Shown one piece after another: positions 20,102 to 31,571 of a stretch of DNA of 64,000 bases (its first letter is position 1; every line of letters starts with the position of its first letter). Origin of the DNA: Clostridium acetireducens DSM 10703 (GTDB lineage Bacteria > Bacillota > Clostridia > Clostridiales > Clostridiaceae); contig NZ_LZFO01000007.1 of assembly GCF_001758365.1 (NCBI RefSeq), positions 27,607 through 91,606 on the forward strand. Reading direction: 5' to 3'. The notes under the pieces are model-generated. The model was not told the origin of the DNA. It did no database searches and worked only from the letters and a program-made list of their open reading frames with translations. Position numbers and translations under genes: made by a program.

Positions 20102-20935
20102 CTACTTATCGTTTCTTCTCTTAACAATAAATTTATTTGAGTATTTTTTATTTTTTCTAGTTTTAAGACCAAGTGCTGGTTTACCCCATGGAGTAAGTGG
20201 ACTTGTGTGTCCTATTGGTGCTTTACCTTCTCCTCCTCCGTGTGGGTGGTCATTAGGGTTCATTACTGAACCTCTTACTGTTGGTCTTACTCCTAAGTGT
20301 CTCTTTCTTCCGGCTTTACCTATGTTTATGATTTCATGTGTTACATTTGATACAGTTCCGATACATGCTCTGCATTCAATTCTTACATATCTTACTTCAC
20401 CACTTGGAAGTCTAACTTGAGCATAATTTCCTTCTTTAGCCATAAGTTGTGCTGAGCTTCCTGCTGCTCTAACAAGTTGAGCTCCTTTACCTCTTGATAA
20501 CTCTAAATTATAAATAAAAGTACCTACAGGTATATTTTTAATTGGAAGACAATTTCCAGGTTTTATATCTGAATTTTCTCCGGACATAATAGTATCTCCA
20601 ACTTTTAATCCTACTGGAGCAATTATGTATCTTTTTTCTCCATCAGCATAAATTACAAGAGCTATGTATGCTGTTCTATTTGGATCATATTCTATTGTTG
20701 CTACTTTAGCTGGTATATTATCTTTTTCTCTTTTAAAATCTATTATTCTATATTTTCTTTTTGCTCCACCACCAATGTGACGAACAGTTATTTTGCCTTG
20801 ATTATTTCTACCACCTGTTCTATTAATATTGGCAAGAAGAGATTTTTCAGGTACATTTGTAGTTATTTCTTCAAATGTACTTACTGTCATATGTCTTCTT
20901 GCAGGAGTGGTAGCTTTAAATCCTTTAACTGCCAT
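20102..20935 (-). CDS. rplB: 50S ribosomal protein L2
   Basis: L2 (uL2), 277 residues, needed for subunit association and peptidyl transfer. It contains [26 protein letters not shown] and the conserved active-region [13 protein letters not shown] with the invariant histidine. Full length. A short hairpin (TGGCTT/AAGCCA, about 20964-20977) precedes it in the 65-bp gap. Confidence 0.97.
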   Translation of the reverse strand: MAVKGFKATTPARRHMTVSTFEEITTNVPEKSLLANINRTGGRNNQGKITVRHIGGGAKRKYRIIDFKREKDNIPAKVATIEYDPNRTAYIALVIYADGEKRYIIAPVGLKVGDTIMSGENSDIKPGNCLPIKNIPVGTFIYNLELSRGKGAQLVRAAGSSAQLMAKEGNYAQVRLPSGEVRYVRIECRACIGTVSNVTHEIINIGKAGRKRHLGVRPTVRGSVMNPNDHPHGGGEGKAPIGHTSPLTPWGKPALGLKTRKNKKYSNKFIVKRRNDK

Positions 20936-21000
20936 TTCATTCCCTCCTTTTTAGCTTATCTGGCTTTCAAGCCAATACCTGCTTTTTTTAATTTCCTAAA

Positions 21001-21294
21001 TTACATACCTTCAAAAAATTCTATTGGTTTGCTATCCTCAGTTAACTTAATAATAGCTTTTTTGTAATCAGGTCTTTTTCCGTAGTGAACACCCACTCTT
21101 TTATTTTTTCCTAAACTTCTTATAGTTTTAACATCTTCTACTTTAACTTCAAAAATTTCTTCTATAGCTCTTTTAATTTGTGACTTATTAGCACGTATAT
21201 CAACAACAAAGGTGTATTTTCTATCGTTCATAGAAGCCATACTTTTTTCTGTTATAATAGGTCTTCTAATTAAATCATAATTTGTTAGCTTCAT
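21001..21294 (-). CDS. rplW: 50S ribosomal protein L23
   Basis: L23 (uL23), 97 residues from [13 protein letters not shown], the docking protein for trigger factor and SRP at the tunnel exit. The open frame runs to 21330 but the upstream codons belong to the end of rplD. The ATG at 21294 follows the rplD stop TAA by one base and uses GGAGGTG inside rplD, so the two are coupled. Confidence 0.95.
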   Translation of the reverse strand: MKLTNYDLIRRPIITEKSMASMNDRKYTFVVDIRANKSQIKRAIEEIFEVKVEDVKTIRSLGKNKRVGVHYGKRPDYKKAIIKLTEDSKPIEFFEGM

Positions 21295-21295
21295 T

Positions 21296-21916
21296 TTAAG
21301 CATACACCTCCTCAATTTTTGATACAGCATCTTTTGTTACTATAAATTTATCATATTTTAATATATCATAAACATTTAAATTATTTACAGGTAACACTGC
21401 TACTCCTTTAATATTTCTAGCTGATTTATATACATTTTCATTTGATTCAGCTGTTACTATTAAAGTTTTATTTGCATTAAAAGCATTCAACATTTTAACT
21501 ATTTCTTTAGTTTTTGGTGCTTCTAAGTCTAAATTATCTAATACAACTATTTGACTTTCAGCTACTTTTGATGAAAGTGCAGATTTTATAGCAACTCTTC
21601 TCATTGATTTTGGAATAGATATTCTATAATTTCTAGGTTTTGGTGCAAATACTATTCCACCATGTATCCATTGAGGAGCTCTTATTGAACCCTGTCTAGC
21701 TCTACCTGTTCCTTTCTGTCTCCAAGGTTTGATTCCGCCCCCTGAAACTTCAGCTCTAGTTTTAGCTGATTGAGTTCCTTGTCTTTTATTGGCTAACTGT
21801 GCAACAACAACTTGATGTAATGCACTTTTATTAATTTCAGCTGCAAAAATGCTATCTAAAAGTTGAATATCTCCTATTTTCTGTCCTTCCCTATTAAATA
21901 ATCCTACAGTAGGCAT
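21296..21916 (-). CDS. rplD: 50S ribosomal protein L4
   Basis: L4 (uL4), 206 residues; its central loop ([16 protein letters not shown] to [14 protein letters not shown]) reaches the exit tunnel, and in E. coli L4 represses the S10 operon. Loop residues look wild-type for macrolide sensitivity. Whether L4 acts on the long rpsJ leader here is unknown. Confidence 0.97.
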   Translation of the reverse strand: MPTVGLFNREGQKIGDIQLLDSIFAAEINKSALHQVVVAQLANKRQGTQSAKTRAEVSGGGIKPWRQKGTGRARQGSIRAPQWIHGGIVFAPKPRNYRISIPKSMRRVAIKSALSSKVAESQIVVLDNLDLEAPKTKEIVKMLNAFNANKTLIVTAESNENVYKSARNIKGVAVLPVNNLNVYDILKYDKFIVTKDAVSKIEEVYA

Positions 21917-21945
21917 TTTTCTGTATCCTCCTTTCTCTAATTTAT

Positions 21946-22575
21946 TTAAGCTTTAATTGTATTTCTAATAACTACATATCCTTTATTTGGTCCTGGTATT
22001 CCACCTTTAATTAATATTAAATTCTTTTCTGGTAATACTTTAACTACTTCTAAATTTAAAACAGTAGCTTTAACGTGTCCCATATGACCAGCACTCTTCA
22101 TATTTTTAAAAGTTCTTGATGGGTATGATGATGCTCCCATTGAACCTGGTGCTCTGTGGAATTTTGAACCGTGACTCATAGGTCCTCTATGAGCATTCCA
22201 TCTTTTAATAGTACCTTGGAATCCCTTACCTTTTGAAATACCTGATACATCAATTTTATCTCCTGCTTCGAATACATCTGCTTTTATTTCTTGTCCTACT
22301 TCGTATTCATTAACATTTTCTAATCTAAATTCTTTTATTAATTTTTTATAAGAAATATTAGATTTATCAAAATGTCCTTTCATTGGTTTGTTTACTAACT
22401 TTTCTTTTATATTACCAAAAGCTACTTGAATAGCTTCATATCCATCTTTTTCAACAGTTTTCTTTTGAACAACTACGCAAGGTCCTGCCTCTACTACTGT
22501 AACAGGAACAACTTTTCTTTCGTCATTAAATATTTGAGTCATTCCAAGTTTTCTACCTAAAATAGCTTTTTTCAT
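21946..22575 (-). CDS. rplC: 50S ribosomal protein L3
   Basis: L3 (uL3), 209 residues, starting [16 protein letters not shown], with the extension near the peptidyl-transferase centre ([20 protein letters not shown]). Standard length. GGAGGTGTAAACT precedes the ATG. Confidence 0.97.
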   Translation of the reverse strand: MKKAILGRKLGMTQIFNDERKVVPVTVVEAGPCVVVQKKTVEKDGYEAIQVAFGNIKEKLVNKPMKGHFDKSNISYKKLIKEFRLENVNEYEVGQEIKADVFEAGDKIDVSGISKGKGFQGTIKRWNAHRGPMSHGSKFHRAPGSMGASSYPSRTFKNMKSAGHMGHVKATVLNLEVVKVLPEKNLILIKGGIPGPNKGYVVIRNTIKA

Positions 22576-22629
22576 AGTTTACACCTCCCTAATTTATTAG
22601 CGGATCGCTTTAACAATCATAACAAATTA

Positions 22630-22938
22630 TTATAATTTAATTTCAATATCAACACCTGCTGGCAAATCTAGCCTCATTAAGGCGTCAACAGTTTTTGGAG
22701 AAGGACTCATTATATCTATTAATCTTTTATGAGTTCTTATTTCAAATTGTTCTCTTGCATCTTTATACTTATGTGGAGCTCTTAATATAGTTACAACATC
22801 TTTTTCAGTTGGTAGTGGAACTGGTCCTGCTACCTTTGCTCCTGTTGATTTTGCAGTTTCCACAATTTTTTCAGCTGATTGATCTAATATACTATGATCA
22901 AAAGCCTTTAATCTTATTCTTATTTTTTGTTTTGCCAT
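22630..22938 (-). CDS. rpsJ: 30S ribosomal protein S10
   Basis: S10 (uS10, NusE), 102 residues from [15 protein letters not shown]. It is a head protein and an antitermination factor with NusB. AAAAGGAGGGAAATAGAA precedes the ATG at 22938. The frame is open for another 41 codons, but that stretch is the folded leader and its translation (for example CMVCC) is not S10-like. First gene of the S10-spc-alpha superoperon. Confidence 0.96.
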   Translation of the reverse strand: MAKQKIRIRLKAFDHSILDQSAEKIVETAKSTGAKVAGPVPLPTEKDVVTILRAPHKYKDAREQFEIRTHKRLIDIMSPSPKTVDALMRLDLPAGVDIEIKL

Positions 22939-23143
22939 TTCTATTTCCCTCCTTTTCATGCACGCTTTACTTCTTACGTGCAACAGCGGATATGTTCTGT
23001 AAACTGCTCCGGGTGTTGCATATTTTATTTCACAACACACCATACAGAACCACCGTCGCATGGTTCGTGACCATACATACTCAGCTAAGAATTACCCGGA
23101 AGCCCGGCAACCTCTTGCCTCATCGCTGTTACCACATTACAAC
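22939..23143 (-). ncRNA. long structured 5' leader of the S10 superoperon
   Basis: About 205 nt separate the promoter from rpsJ. It is much richer in G and C than its surroundings. Visible stems: GGCAA/TTGCC (23106-23119), CCGG/CCGG around 23096-23106, GAACCA/TGGTTC (23047-23066), TGCAACA/TGTTGCA (22979-23020) and TGCACG/CGTGCA (22959-22982) just before the ribosome binding site. The last two share the bases 22979-22982 and exclude each other. A regulatory leader is inferred. Confidence 0.7.
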
Positions 23144-23149
23144 TTCTTA

Positions 23150-23178
23150 AGTATACAATATTTTTTTTAATTTGACAA
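23150..23178 (-). promoter_or_regulatory. promoter of the S10-spc-alpha superoperon
   Basis: Minus-strand TTGTCA (23173-23178), 17-bp AT-rich spacer, TATACT (23150-23155). It lies between the tuf1 terminator and the rpsJ leader, so the superoperon starts here independently of tuf1. Confidence 0.8.
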
Positions 23179-23221
23179 GTATTTTTAATATAAAATTCAA
23201 TTCATGTAGTAAAATTTTTAT

Positions 23222-23247
23222 AAAAAATGGGGAGAATCCCCCCCATT
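23222..23247 (-). terminator. intrinsic terminator of fusA-tuf1
   Basis: Stem AATGGGG/CCCCATT (23241-23247 with 23226-23232) around GGGATTCT, followed by T residues. It begins just after the tuf1 stop. Confidence 0.9.
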
Positions 23248-23251
23248 CAAA

Positions 23252-24445
23252 TTATTCAATTATGCTAGTAACAACACCTGAACCTACTGTTCTTCCACCT
23301 TCTCTTATAGCAAATCTTAATTCTTGATTCATTGCTACTGGTGTTATTAATTCAACTCTCATGTCTATGTGATCTCCTGGCATTACCATTTCTACTCCTT
23401 CTGGTAGTGCTATTGTTCCTGTTACGTCTGTTGTTCTGAAGTAGAATTGTGGTCTATATCCATTAAAGAATGGTGTATGTCTTCCACCTTCTTCTTTCTT
23501 TAATACGTATACTTGACCTACAAATTTTTTATGTGGTTGTACTGAACCTGGTTTTGCTAATACTTGACCTCTTCTTATGTCTTCTCTTTGTACTCCTCTT
23601 AGTAATGCTCCTATGTTATCTCCTGCTTCTGCTTCATCTAATAACTTTCTGAACATTTCTACTCCTGTTACTACTGTCTTTTTCTTTTCATCTGTCATTC
23701 CTACGATTTCTACTTCGTCGCCTACTTTTAATATTCCACTTTCAACTCTTCCTGTTGCAACTGTTCCTCTTCCTGTGATTGTGAATATGTCTTCTATTGG
23801 CATTAAGAAGTCTTTATCTGTTGCTCTTTGTGGTGTTGGTATATATTCATCTACTGCTGCCATTAATTCACCTATGCATTTTGTTGCTTCTTCATCATCC
23901 ATGTTTTCTAATGCTTTTAATGCTGATCCTACGATTATTGGACAGTCATCTCCTGGGAATCCATATTCATTTAATAGTTCTCTTACTTCCATTTCTACTA
24001 ATTCTATTAGTTCTGGATCGTCTACTTGGTCTGCTTTATTTAAGAATACTACTATATATTCAACTCCAACTCTGCTTGCTAGTAGTATATGTTCTCTTGT
24101 TTGTGGCATTGGACCATCTGCTGCTGATACAACTAAGATAGCTCCATCCATTTGTGCTGCTCCTGTTATCATGTTCTTTACATAGTCAGCGTGTCCTGGA
24201 CAGTCTACGTGTGCATAGTGTCTGTTTTCTGTTTCATATTCTACGTGTGATGTATTTATTGTGATTCCTCTTTCTTTTTCTTCTGGTGCTTTATCTATTT
24301 CATCATATTTTGTTGCTTGGGCTTTTCCGTCTTTTGATAATATTGTTGTTATTGCTGCTGTTAATGTTGTTTTTCCATGGTCTACGTGACCTATTGTTCC
24401 TATGTTTACATGTGGTTTTGTTCTTTCAAATTTTGCTTTTGACAT
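23252..24445 (-). CDS. tuf: translation elongation factor Tu (copy 1)
   Basis: EF-Tu, 397 residues, delivers aminoacyl-tRNA to the ribosome as the GTP complex. G1 GHVDHGKT (19-26), G3 DCPGHADY with the catalytic histidine, G4 NKAD, then the two beta-barrel domains ending [11 protein letters not shown]. It follows fusA by 29 bp. The protein is identical to that of the second copy at 39081-40274; the one base difference I found is silent (23264 against 39093). Confidence 0.97.
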   Translation of the reverse strand: MSKAKFERTKPHVNIGTIGHVDHGKTTLTAAITTILSKDGKAQATKYDEIDKAPEEKERGITINTSHVEYETENRHYAHVDCPGHADYVKNMITGAAQMDGAILVVSAADGPMPQTREHILLASRVGVEYIVVFLNKADQVDDPELIELVEMEVRELLNEYGFPGDDCPIIVGSALKALENMDDEEATKCIGELMAAVDEYIPTPQRATDKDFLMPIEDIFTITGRGTVATGRVESGILKVGDEVEIVGMTDEKKKTVVTGVEMFRKLLDEAEAGDNIGALLRGVQREDIRRGQVLAKPGSVQPHKKFVGQVYVLKKEEGGRHTPFFNGYRPQFYFRTTDVTGTIALPEGVEMVMPGDHIDMRVELITPVAMNQELRFAIREGGRTVGSGVVTSIIE

Positions 24446-24474
24446 TTCTTTTTCCTCCTTAAATACCTTGTTTT

Positions 24475-26538
24475 TTATTTTTCGCCAATTATTTTTTCTT
24501 GAATATTTTTTGGCACATCTTCATAATGGTCAAATTGCATAGTATAATTTCCTCTTCCTTGAGTTCTTGATCTTAATGTTGTAGCATAACCAAACATCTC
24601 TGAAAGAGGTACAAATGCTTTGATTACTTCAGCACCTGATCTTGGTTCCATTCCTTCTATTCTTCCTCTTCTTGAGTTTAGATCTCCCATTACGTCTCCC
24701 ATGTATTCTTCTGGCATAACAACTTCTACTTTCATAACAGGTTCCATTAATACTGGATCTGCTTTTTGCATAGCATTCTTAAATGCCATAGAACCTGCTA
24801 TTTTAAATGCCATTTCTGATGAGTCTACATCATGGTATGAACCATCAACTAATTTAACTTTAAAGTTTATAGTTGGATATCCTGCAATTATACCTGTTTC
24901 AGAAGCTTCTTGAATTCCGTTATTAATAGCTGGGATGTATTCTTTAGGTATAGCTCCTCCAACAATAGCATTTTCAAATTCATATGCACCTTCTGTAGGA
25001 GTCATTTCTATCCAACAATGTCCATATTGTCCACGTCCTCCAGATTGTCTAACAAATTTACCTTCTGCTTTAACTGGTTTTCTAATAGTTTCTTTATATG
25101 CAACTTGTGGTTTTCCTACGTTACATTCAACCTTAAATTCTCTTTGAAGTCTATCTACTATAATTTCAAGGTGAAGTTCTCCCATACCTTCTATTATTGT
25201 TTGACCTGTTTCCTGATTTGTATAAGTTCTAAATGTTGGATCTTCTTCAGCTAATTTTGCTAAAGCAATTCCCATTTTTTCTTGACCTGCTTTAGTTTTT
25301 GGTTCTATGGCTACAGATATAACCGGTTCTGGGAATTCCATATTTTCTAATACTATTACACTATTTTCATCTGATAAGCTATCTCCTGTTGTAGTATCTT
25401 TTAATCCAACTATTGCTCCTAAATCTCCTGCTAATAATTCATCAACTTCTTCTCTGTGATTAGAATGCATTCTAACTAATCTACCAATTCTTTCTCTCTT
25501 ACCTTTATTTGAGTTATACACATATGTACCGCTCTTCATTACTCCAGAATAAACTCTAGTAAAAGCTAATTTACCTATAAATGGATCTGTAGCTATTTTA
25601 AATGCTAAAGCTGACAAAGGTTCCTTATCATCTGCTTTTCTTTCTTCTTCTTCTCCTGTATTTGGATTTATTCCCTTAACTGGTGGTATATCTAATGGTG
25701 AAGGCATATATCTTACTATAGCATCTAACATTAATTGAACACCTTTATTTTTATATGCTGAACCACAAAGTACAGGCACTATTTCATTGCTCAATACACC
25801 TTTTCTTATGGCAGCATGAATTTCTTCTTCTGTTATTTCTTCACCTTCAAGATATTTCATCATTAATTCTTCATCTAATTCTGCTATAGATTCTATCATA
25901 GATGTTCTATATTCTTCAGCAATTTCTTTCATATCTTCTGGTATATCTTCTTCATCCATTACAGTTCCTAAATCATCTTCATAAATTATTGCTTCATTTT
26001 TAACAAGATCTATTATTCCTCTAAAAGTATCTTCTTTTCCAATTGGTAATTGTATTGGAACTGCATTAGCTTTAAGTCTTTCATTTATAGTACCAACAGA
26101 CATAATAAAGTCTGCACCTAATTTATCCATTTTATTTACGAAAACCATTCTTGGTACTCCGTATTTATCTCCTTGTCTCCATACTGTTTCTGTTTGAGGC
26201 TCAACACCACTTTTAGCATCTAGTATTGTAACTGCTCCGTCAAGTACTCTTAAAGATCTTTCAACTTCAACTGTAAAATCTACGTGTCCTGGTGTATCAA
26301 TTATATTTACTTGGTGATTTTTCCAAAAGCAAGTTGTTGCTGCTGATGTTATAGTTATTCCTCTTTCTTGCTCTTGTTCCATCCAGTCCATTGTAGCTGC
26401 ACCTTCGTGAGTTTCTCCTATTTTATGAGTTTTTCCTGTATAAAACAATATACGTTCTGTAACTGTTGTTTTTCCAGCATCTATATGAGCCATTATTCCT
26501 ATATTACGATACTTATTTAATGGATATTCTCTTGCCAC
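24475..26538 (-). CDS. fusA: translation elongation factor G
   Basis: EF-G, 687 residues, catalyses ribosomal translocation and recycling. G1 AHIDAGKT (17-24), switch [12 protein letters not shown]3 DTPGHVDF with the catalytic histidine, G4 NKMD, then domains II-V with [12 protein letters not shown] and the domain IV loop. GTG start after GGAGGAAATATAA. A second EF-G-like protein is encoded at 61.3 kb and differs at the catalytic histidine. Confidence 0.97.
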   Translation of the reverse strand: MAREYPLNKYRNIGIMAHIDAGKTTVTERILFYTGKTHKIGETHEGAATMDWMEQEQERGITITSAATTCFWKNHQVNIIDTPGHVDFTVEVERSLRVLDGAVTILDAKSGVEPQTETVWRQGDKYGVPRMVFVNKMDKLGADFIMSVGTINERLKANAVPIQLPIGKEDTFRGIIDLVKNEAIIYEDDLGTVMDEEDIPEDMKEIAEEYRTSMIESIAELDEELMMKYLEGEEITEEEIHAAIRKGVLSNEIVPVLCGSAYKNKGVQLMLDAIVRYMPSPLDIPPVKGINPNTGEEEERKADDKEPLSALAFKIATDPFIGKLAFTRVYSGVMKSGTYVYNSNKGKRERIGRLVRMHSNHREEVDELLAGDLGAIVGLKDTTTGDSLSDENSVIVLENMEFPEPVISVAIEPKTKAGQEKMGIALAKLAEEDPTFRTYTNQETGQTIIEGMGELHLEIIVDRLQREFKVECNVGKPQVAYKETIRKPVKAEGKFVRQSGGRGQYGHCWIEMTPTEGAYEFENAIVGGAIPKEYIPAINNGIQEASETGIIAGYPTINFKVKLVDGSYHDVDSSEMAFKIAGSMAFKNAMQKADPVLMEPVMKVEVVMPEEYMGDVMGDLNSRRGRIEGMEPRSGAEVIKAFVPLSEMFGYATTLRSRTQGRGNYTMQFDHYEDVPKNIQEKIIGEK

Positions 26539-26580
26539 TTATATTTCCTCCTAACCAAAGCTATAAATTAAAATTTTAGA

Positions 26581-26610
26581 AAACTGTTTTGGCTGAAACC
26601 AAAACAGTTT
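26581..26610 (-). other. strong hairpin between rpsG and fusA (possible partial terminator)
   Basis: A perfect 12-bp stem AAACTGTTTTGG/CCAAAACAGTTT with a 6-base loop sits 7 bases past the rpsG stop. The stem itself ends in T, followed by CTAAAATTTT. It may reduce fusA-tuf1 transcription or protect the rpsG end. Confidence 0.6.
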
Positions 26611-26616
26611 TTATTA

Positions 26617-27108
<492 letters not shown>

Positions 27109-27125
27109 TTAAAATTTAAATCATA

Positions 27126-27164
27126 GGTACTCGGTCTTTATGACCGCAAAGTGCTTTGTACTCC
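27126..27164 (-). ncRNA. folded element in the rpsL-rpsG gap (candidate S7 site)
   Basis: The RNA forms a three-way layout: outer GUAC/GUAC (27158-27161 with 27127-27130), hairpin CAAA/UUUG (27155-27158 region with 27147-27150) and hairpin CGGUC/GACCG (27142-27146 with 27132-27136). The place matches the S7-binding intercistronic site of the E. coli str operon, but sequence identity is not apparent. Confidence 0.4.
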
Positions 27165-27226
27165 TGCAATCATTATATATAAAATTATTTATCTATATCA
27201 AAAGCTGAAGACATTGCACTATAACA

Positions 27227-27604
27227 TTATTTTTGCTTTGGTCTCTTAGCACCATACTTAGATCTTGATTGCATTCTGTCTGCTACTCCAGCAGCATCTA
27301 ATGCACCTCTAACTATATGATATCTTACACCTGGAAGGTCTTTTACCCTTCCTCCTCTTATAAGAACAACACTGTGTTCTTGTAAATTATGTCCTACTCC
27401 TGGAATGTAAGCTGAAACTTCATATCCATTTGTAAGTCTAACTCTTGCTATTTTTCTTAAAGCTGAGTTTGGCTTTTTTGGAGTTGCTGTCTTAACTACA
27501 GTACAAACCCCTCTTTTTTGAGGACATTGTTTTAATGCTGGTGCTTGAGACTTAGCTGTGCTTGCTTTTCTGCCTTTTCTTATTAACTGACTTATTGTTG
27601 GCAT
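27227..27604 (-). CDS. rpsL: 30S ribosomal protein S12
   Basis: S12 (uS12), 125 residues, decoding-site protein. The streptomycin-site lysines are wild type in KKPNSALRK and [13 protein letters not shown], so no resistance mutation is seen. Second gene of the transcript starting at the promoter 27972-28000. GGAGGTGTAGAT precedes the ATG. Confidence 0.97.
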   Translation of the reverse strand: MPTISQLIRKGRKASTAKSQAPALKQCPQKRGVCTVVKTATPKKPNSALRKIARVRLTNGYEVSAYIPGVGHNLQEHSVVLIRGGRVKDLPGVRYHIVRGALDAAGVADRMQSRSKYGAKRPKQK

Positions 27605-27662
27605 ATCTACACCTCCTTAGTAAATACTATCTATTAAATAAATTAAGTTATAAACGTAAAAT

Positions 27663-27905
27663 TTATTCTTTTAAAATTAATGCAGTAGCTGCTCCTACAT
27701 TAATCCCACAAAGCTTTCCCAACTTTTTCATTGTCTCTACATATTCTATATCTACAGAATTATCTCTAGCTACTTCTTCTAATCGATTTATTAAATTTTC
27801 ATCTGCATCTTTTGCTATATAAATTTTAATTCCTTTTCTATTTTTCATGAATTTTAGAGTTTGTTTAAGCCCAATAACTTTCTTTCCTGTTAGCCTATCG
27901 ACCAT
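27663..27905 (-). CDS. L7Ae-family RNA-binding protein (YbxF/RplGB type)
   Basis: L7Ae/L30e/Gadd45-like protein of 80 residues between rpoC and rpsL, the standard Firmicutes site. It contains KIYIAKDADENLINRLEEVA and the C-terminal CGINVGAATALIL loop of kink-turn binding proteins. The Bacillus homologue binds kink-turns and ribosomes; a precise function is not established. Confidence 0.85.
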   Translation of the reverse strand: MVDRLTGKKVIGLKQTLKFMKNRKGIKIYIAKDADENLINRLEEVARDNSVDIEYVETMKKLGKLCGINVGAATALILKE

Positions 27906-27971
27906 TTTAATTCCTCCCTATGATCATGTTATAAATAAAAGTTTTTTCCCTTATTTAAAACACACAGGTGT

Positions 27972-28000
27972 ATTTTATCATTTTACAGCTACCATGTCAA
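27972..28000 (-). promoter_or_regulatory. promoter of the L7Ae-rpsL-rpsG transcript
   Basis: Minus-strand TTGACA (27995-28000), 17-bp spacer, TAAAAT (27972-27977), just after the rpoC stop. Confidence 0.85.
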
Positions 28001-28021
28001 TAAACTAATAATATTAAGCTT

Positions 28022-31000
28022 TTATTTAACATTTGTTAATTTATCTTCATCATTTTCTTTTTCAGTACTTATTCTTATAGATCTATATCTTGTCATTCCT
28101 GTACCAGCTGGTATCAACTTACCAATTATTACATTTTCTTTTAATCCTAGTAATGGATCAACTTTTCCTTTTATTGCAGCGTCCGTTAATACTCTAGTAG
28201 TCTCTTGGAAAGATGCAGCAGACAAGAAAGATTCTGTTGCAAGAGCAGCCTTAGTTATTCCAAGTAATGCTATTCTTCCTTTAGCAGGCTCTCCTCCATT
28301 TTCTTTTACTTTTCTATTTTCTTCTTCGAAATCAAATATATCTATCATGGTTCCTGGTAGTAACTCTGTATCTCCCGATTCTTCAATTTTAACTTTTCTA
28401 GTCATTTGTCTAATTACTACCTCTAGATGTTTATCATTTATATCAACACCTTGAAGCCTATATACTTTTTGAACTTCTGAAAGTAAATAGTTTTTAACTC
28501 CCTTAACGCCTTTTATTCTTAGTATATCATGAGGATTAACAGAACCTTCTGTTATTTCATCTCCTGCATTTATATACTCTCCATTACTAACTTTTAGCCT
28601 TGAACCAAACGGTATATCATAGCTTATTTCTTCTGAATCTGTTACTACATAAACTACTCTTTTCTTTTTTGTTTCTTCTATTCTTATAGTTCCTGATACT
28701 TCACTTACTATAGCTATTCCTTTAGGCTTTCTAGCTTCAAATAATTCTTCAACTCTAGGTAAACCTTGAGTTATATCTGATCCTGCAACTCCCCCTGTAT
28801 GGAATGTTCTCATTGTAAGCTGAGTTCCTGGTTCTCCTATAGATTGAGCTGCAATTATTCCTACTGCTTCACCTATATTAATTTTATCTCCTGTAGCCAT
28901 ATTCATTCCATAGCATTTAGAACAAACTCCATGTTTAGATTTGCATGTAAATACTGATCTTATTTTTACATTTTTAATTCCTACTTTTTCTATTGTTTCT
29001 GCTAATTTTAAATCTATATATCCATTTCTCTTAACTATTATTTCTCCTGTTTCAGGATTTATTATATCTTCACCTGCATATCTACCTGAAAGTCTTTCAG
29101 ATAATGATTCTATTATTTCATTTTCTTCCCTTATTTCCGAAACTTCAAATACTTCTTCAGTTCCACAATCCTCTTCCCTTACAATAACATCCTGACTTAC
29201 ATCTACTAATCTTCTAGTAAGATATCCAGAGTCTGCTGTCTTAAGTGCAGTATCTGCATTTCCTTTTCTAGCACCATGAGTAGATATAAAGTATTCTAAA
29301 ACATCCAATCCTTCTCTAAAAGAAGCTCTTATAGGTAATTCTATAATTTTTCCAGAAGGATTAGCCATAAGCCCTCTCATTCCTGCAAGTTGTTTTATCT
29401 GACTCTTAGAACCTCTGGCTCCTGAATCTGCCATCATAAATATAGGATTAAATTTATCTAAGTTTTCCATTAAAGCATCTGCTATGTCTTCTGTGGTTTT
29501 AGTCCACTTATCTATTACTCTTTGGTATCTTTCTTCTTCAGATATAAATCCTCTTCTATACATTTTTTCTATTTTGCCTATAGTTTGATCTGCTTCTGCT
29601 AATAACTTTTTCTTATCTTCTGGTACAACCATATCTGAAGTTGATACTGTAATAGCACCTATAGTAGAGTAATGGTATCCCTTAGCTTTTATTTTATCCA
29701 ACATTACAGATGTTTCTGTAGCACCGTGTTTTTTATAACACTTTTCTATAATTTTACCAAGGTTTTTCTTTTTAACAAGAAAATCTATTTCCAATTTAAA
29801 TTTGTTTTCTGGTTTGCTTCTATCTACAAATCCTAAATCTTGAGGTATGGATTCGTTAAATATAATTTTTCCTGGAGTTGTTTCTACTATTCCAGTAATT
29901 TCTTCTCCGTCTTCTACTTTTGTAATTTTTACATTTATCTTGGCATGTATATCAATTTGTTTTAATTGATAAGCCATTATGACTTCATCTGGTGAAGAAA
30001 AAAATCTTCCTTCTCCTTCTACACCTTCTTTATTCATAGTTAAGTAATATGATCCTAATACCATATCCTGAGTAGGAACCACTACTGGTTTTCCATCAGA
30101 AGGTTTTAATATATTATGAGCTGCAAGCATTAAAAATCTTGCTTCTGCTTGGGCTTCTACTGAAAGTGGAACGTGTACCGCCATTTGGTCTCCATCAAAG
30201 TCTGCATTATAAGCAGTACATGCTAAAGGATGAAGTTTTATAGCTCTACCTTCTACTAATACTGGTTGAAAAGCCTGAATTCCTAATCTGTGAAGAGTTG
30301 GAGCACGGTTTAACAATACAGGATGATCTGATATAACTTCTTCCAATACATCCCACACTTGAGATTGAACTCTTTCTACCATTCTCTTGGCACTTTTAAT
30401 ATTTTGAGATAAGCCTTTTTCTACTAACTTTTTCATTGCAAAAGGTTTAAATAACTCAAGTGCCATTTCTTTTGGTAGACCACATTGATACATTTTTAGT
30501 TCTGGACCAACTACAATAACTGAACGTCCTGAGTAGTCTACACGCTTTCCTAATAAATTTTGTCTAAATCTTCCTTGCTTACCTTTTAGCATATCTGATA
30601 AAGATTTTAAAGGCCTATTACCTGGTCCAGTTACCGGTCTTCCTCTTCTTCCATTGTCAATCAAAGCATCTACTGATTCCTGAAGCATTCTTTTTTCATT
30701 TCTTACTATAATATCTGGTGCTCCTAAATCTAATAGTTTTTTAAGTCTATTATTTCTATTTATAACTCTTCTATATAAATCATTTAAATCAGATGTTGCA
30801 AATCTTCCTCCATCAAGCTGAACCATAGGTCTTAAATCTGGTGGAATTACAGGTATAACATCTATTACCATCCACTCTGGTCCATTTCCAGACTTTCTAA
30901 AAGACTCTACTACTTCTAATCTTCTTATTATTCTAACACGCTTTTGTCCTGTACTATTTTTAAATTCTTCTTTTAATTCTTTAGATAATTCATCTAAATC

Positions 31001-31549
31001 TATCTTTTCTAAAAGTTTTTTTATAGATTCTGCTCCCATTCCAGCTGTAAAGCTTTCTTCTCCATACTTTTCTATTGCTTCTCTATATTCTTTTTCATTT
31101 AAAAGCTGTTTTTTCAATAAAGGAGTTTCTTTAGGCTCTAATACTATATAAGAAGCAAAATATAATACCTTTTCTAATGCCCTTGGTGACATATCTAGTA
31201 TAAGTCCCATACGAGATGGTATTCCTTTAAAATACCATATATGAGATACAGGGGCAGCTAGTTCTATATGCCCCATTCTTTCACGTCTAACTTTAGATTT
31301 TGTCACTTCAACTCCACATCTATCGCATACTATTCCCTTATATCTTATTCTTTTATATTTTCCACAATGGCATTCCCAATCTTTGATAGGTCCAAAAATT
31401 CTTTCACAAAATAACCCATCTCTTTCTGGTTTTAATGTTCTATAATTTATTGTTTCAGGTTTTTTAACTTCACCTTTTGACCACTCTCTTATCTTTTCTG
31501 GTGAAGCTAATCCTATTTGCAATGCATCAAAATTATTTAATTCAAACAA
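28022..31549 (-). CDS. rpoC: DNA-directed RNA polymerase subunit beta'
   Basis: RpoC, 1175 residues. N-terminal zinc ribbon [20 protein letters not shown] near residues 60-79; active-site magnesium motif [10 protein letters not shown] near 450; second zinc site with [18 protein letters not shown] near 800-890; trigger-loop region [21 protein letters not shown] near 915. TTG start with GGAGG eight bases upstream. 22 bp after rpoB. Confidence 0.97.
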   Translation of the reverse strand: MFELNNFDALQIGLASPEKIREWSKGEVKKPETINYRTLKPERDGLFCERIFGPIKDWECHCGKYKRIRYKGIVCDRCGVEVTKSKVRRERMGHIELAAPVSHIWYFKGIPSRMGLILDMSPRALEKVLYFASYIVLEPKETPLLKKQLLNEKEYREAIEKYGEESFTAGMGAESIKKLLEKIDLDELSKELKEEFKNSTGQKRVRIIRRLEVVESFRKSGNGPEWMVIDVIPVIPPDLRPMVQLDGGRFATSDLNDLYRRVINRNNRLKKLLDLGAPDIIVRNEKRMLQESVDALIDNGRRGRPVTGPGNRPLKSLSDMLKGKQGRFRQNLLGKRVDYSGRSVIVVGPELKMYQCGLPKEMALELFKPFAMKKLVEKGLSQNIKSAKRMVERVQSQVWDVLEEVISDHPVLLNRAPTLHRLGIQAFQPVLVEGRAIKLHPLACTAYNADFDGDQMAVHVPLSVEAQAEARFLMLAAHNILKPSDGKPVVVPTQDMVLGSYYLTMNKEGVEGEGRFFSSPDEVIMAYQLKQIDIHAKINVKITKVEDGEEITGIVETTPGKIIFNESIPQDLGFVDRSKPENKFKLEIDFLVKKKNLGKIIEKCYKKHGATETSVMLDKIKAKGYHYSTIGAITVSTSDMVVPEDKKKLLAEADQTIGKIEKMYRRGFISEEERYQRVIDKWTKTTEDIADALMENLDKFNPIFMMADSGARGSKSQIKQLAGMRGLMANPSGKIIELPIRASFREGLDVLEYFISTHGARKGNADTALKTADSGYLTRRLVDVSQDVIVREEDCGTEEVFEVSEIREENEIIESLSERLSGRYAGEDIINPETGEIIVKRNGYIDLKLAETIEKVGIKNVKIRSVFTCKSKHGVCSKCYGMNMATGDKINIGEAVGIIAAQSIGEPGTQLTMRTFHTGGVAGSDITQGLPRVEELFEARKPKGIAIVSEVSGTIRIEETKKKRVVYVVTDSEEISYDIPFGSRLKVSNGEYINAGDEITEGSVNPHDILRIKGVKGVKNYLLSEVQKVYRLQGVDINDKHLEVVIRQMTRKVKIEESGDTELLPGTMIDIFDFEEENRKVKENGGEPAKGRIALLGITKAALATESFLSAASFQETTRVLTDAAIKGKVDPLLGLKENVIIGKLIPAGTGMTRYRSIRISTEKENDEDKLTNVK

Positions 31550-31571
31550 GGGTATATCCTCCCTTCAAAAA

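Noticed and set aside
22939..23061. 41-codon N-terminal extension of rpsJ
   Set aside because: S10 starts at MAKQKIRIR after a strong ribosome binding site; the extra codons coincide with the RNA stems and do not resemble S10.
23577..24185. A 202-residue plus-strand frame inside tuf1 (and its twin inside tuf2)
   Set aside because: It is the antisense shadow of a highly biased gene; it has no ribosome binding site or promoter and exists twice only because tuf is duplicated.
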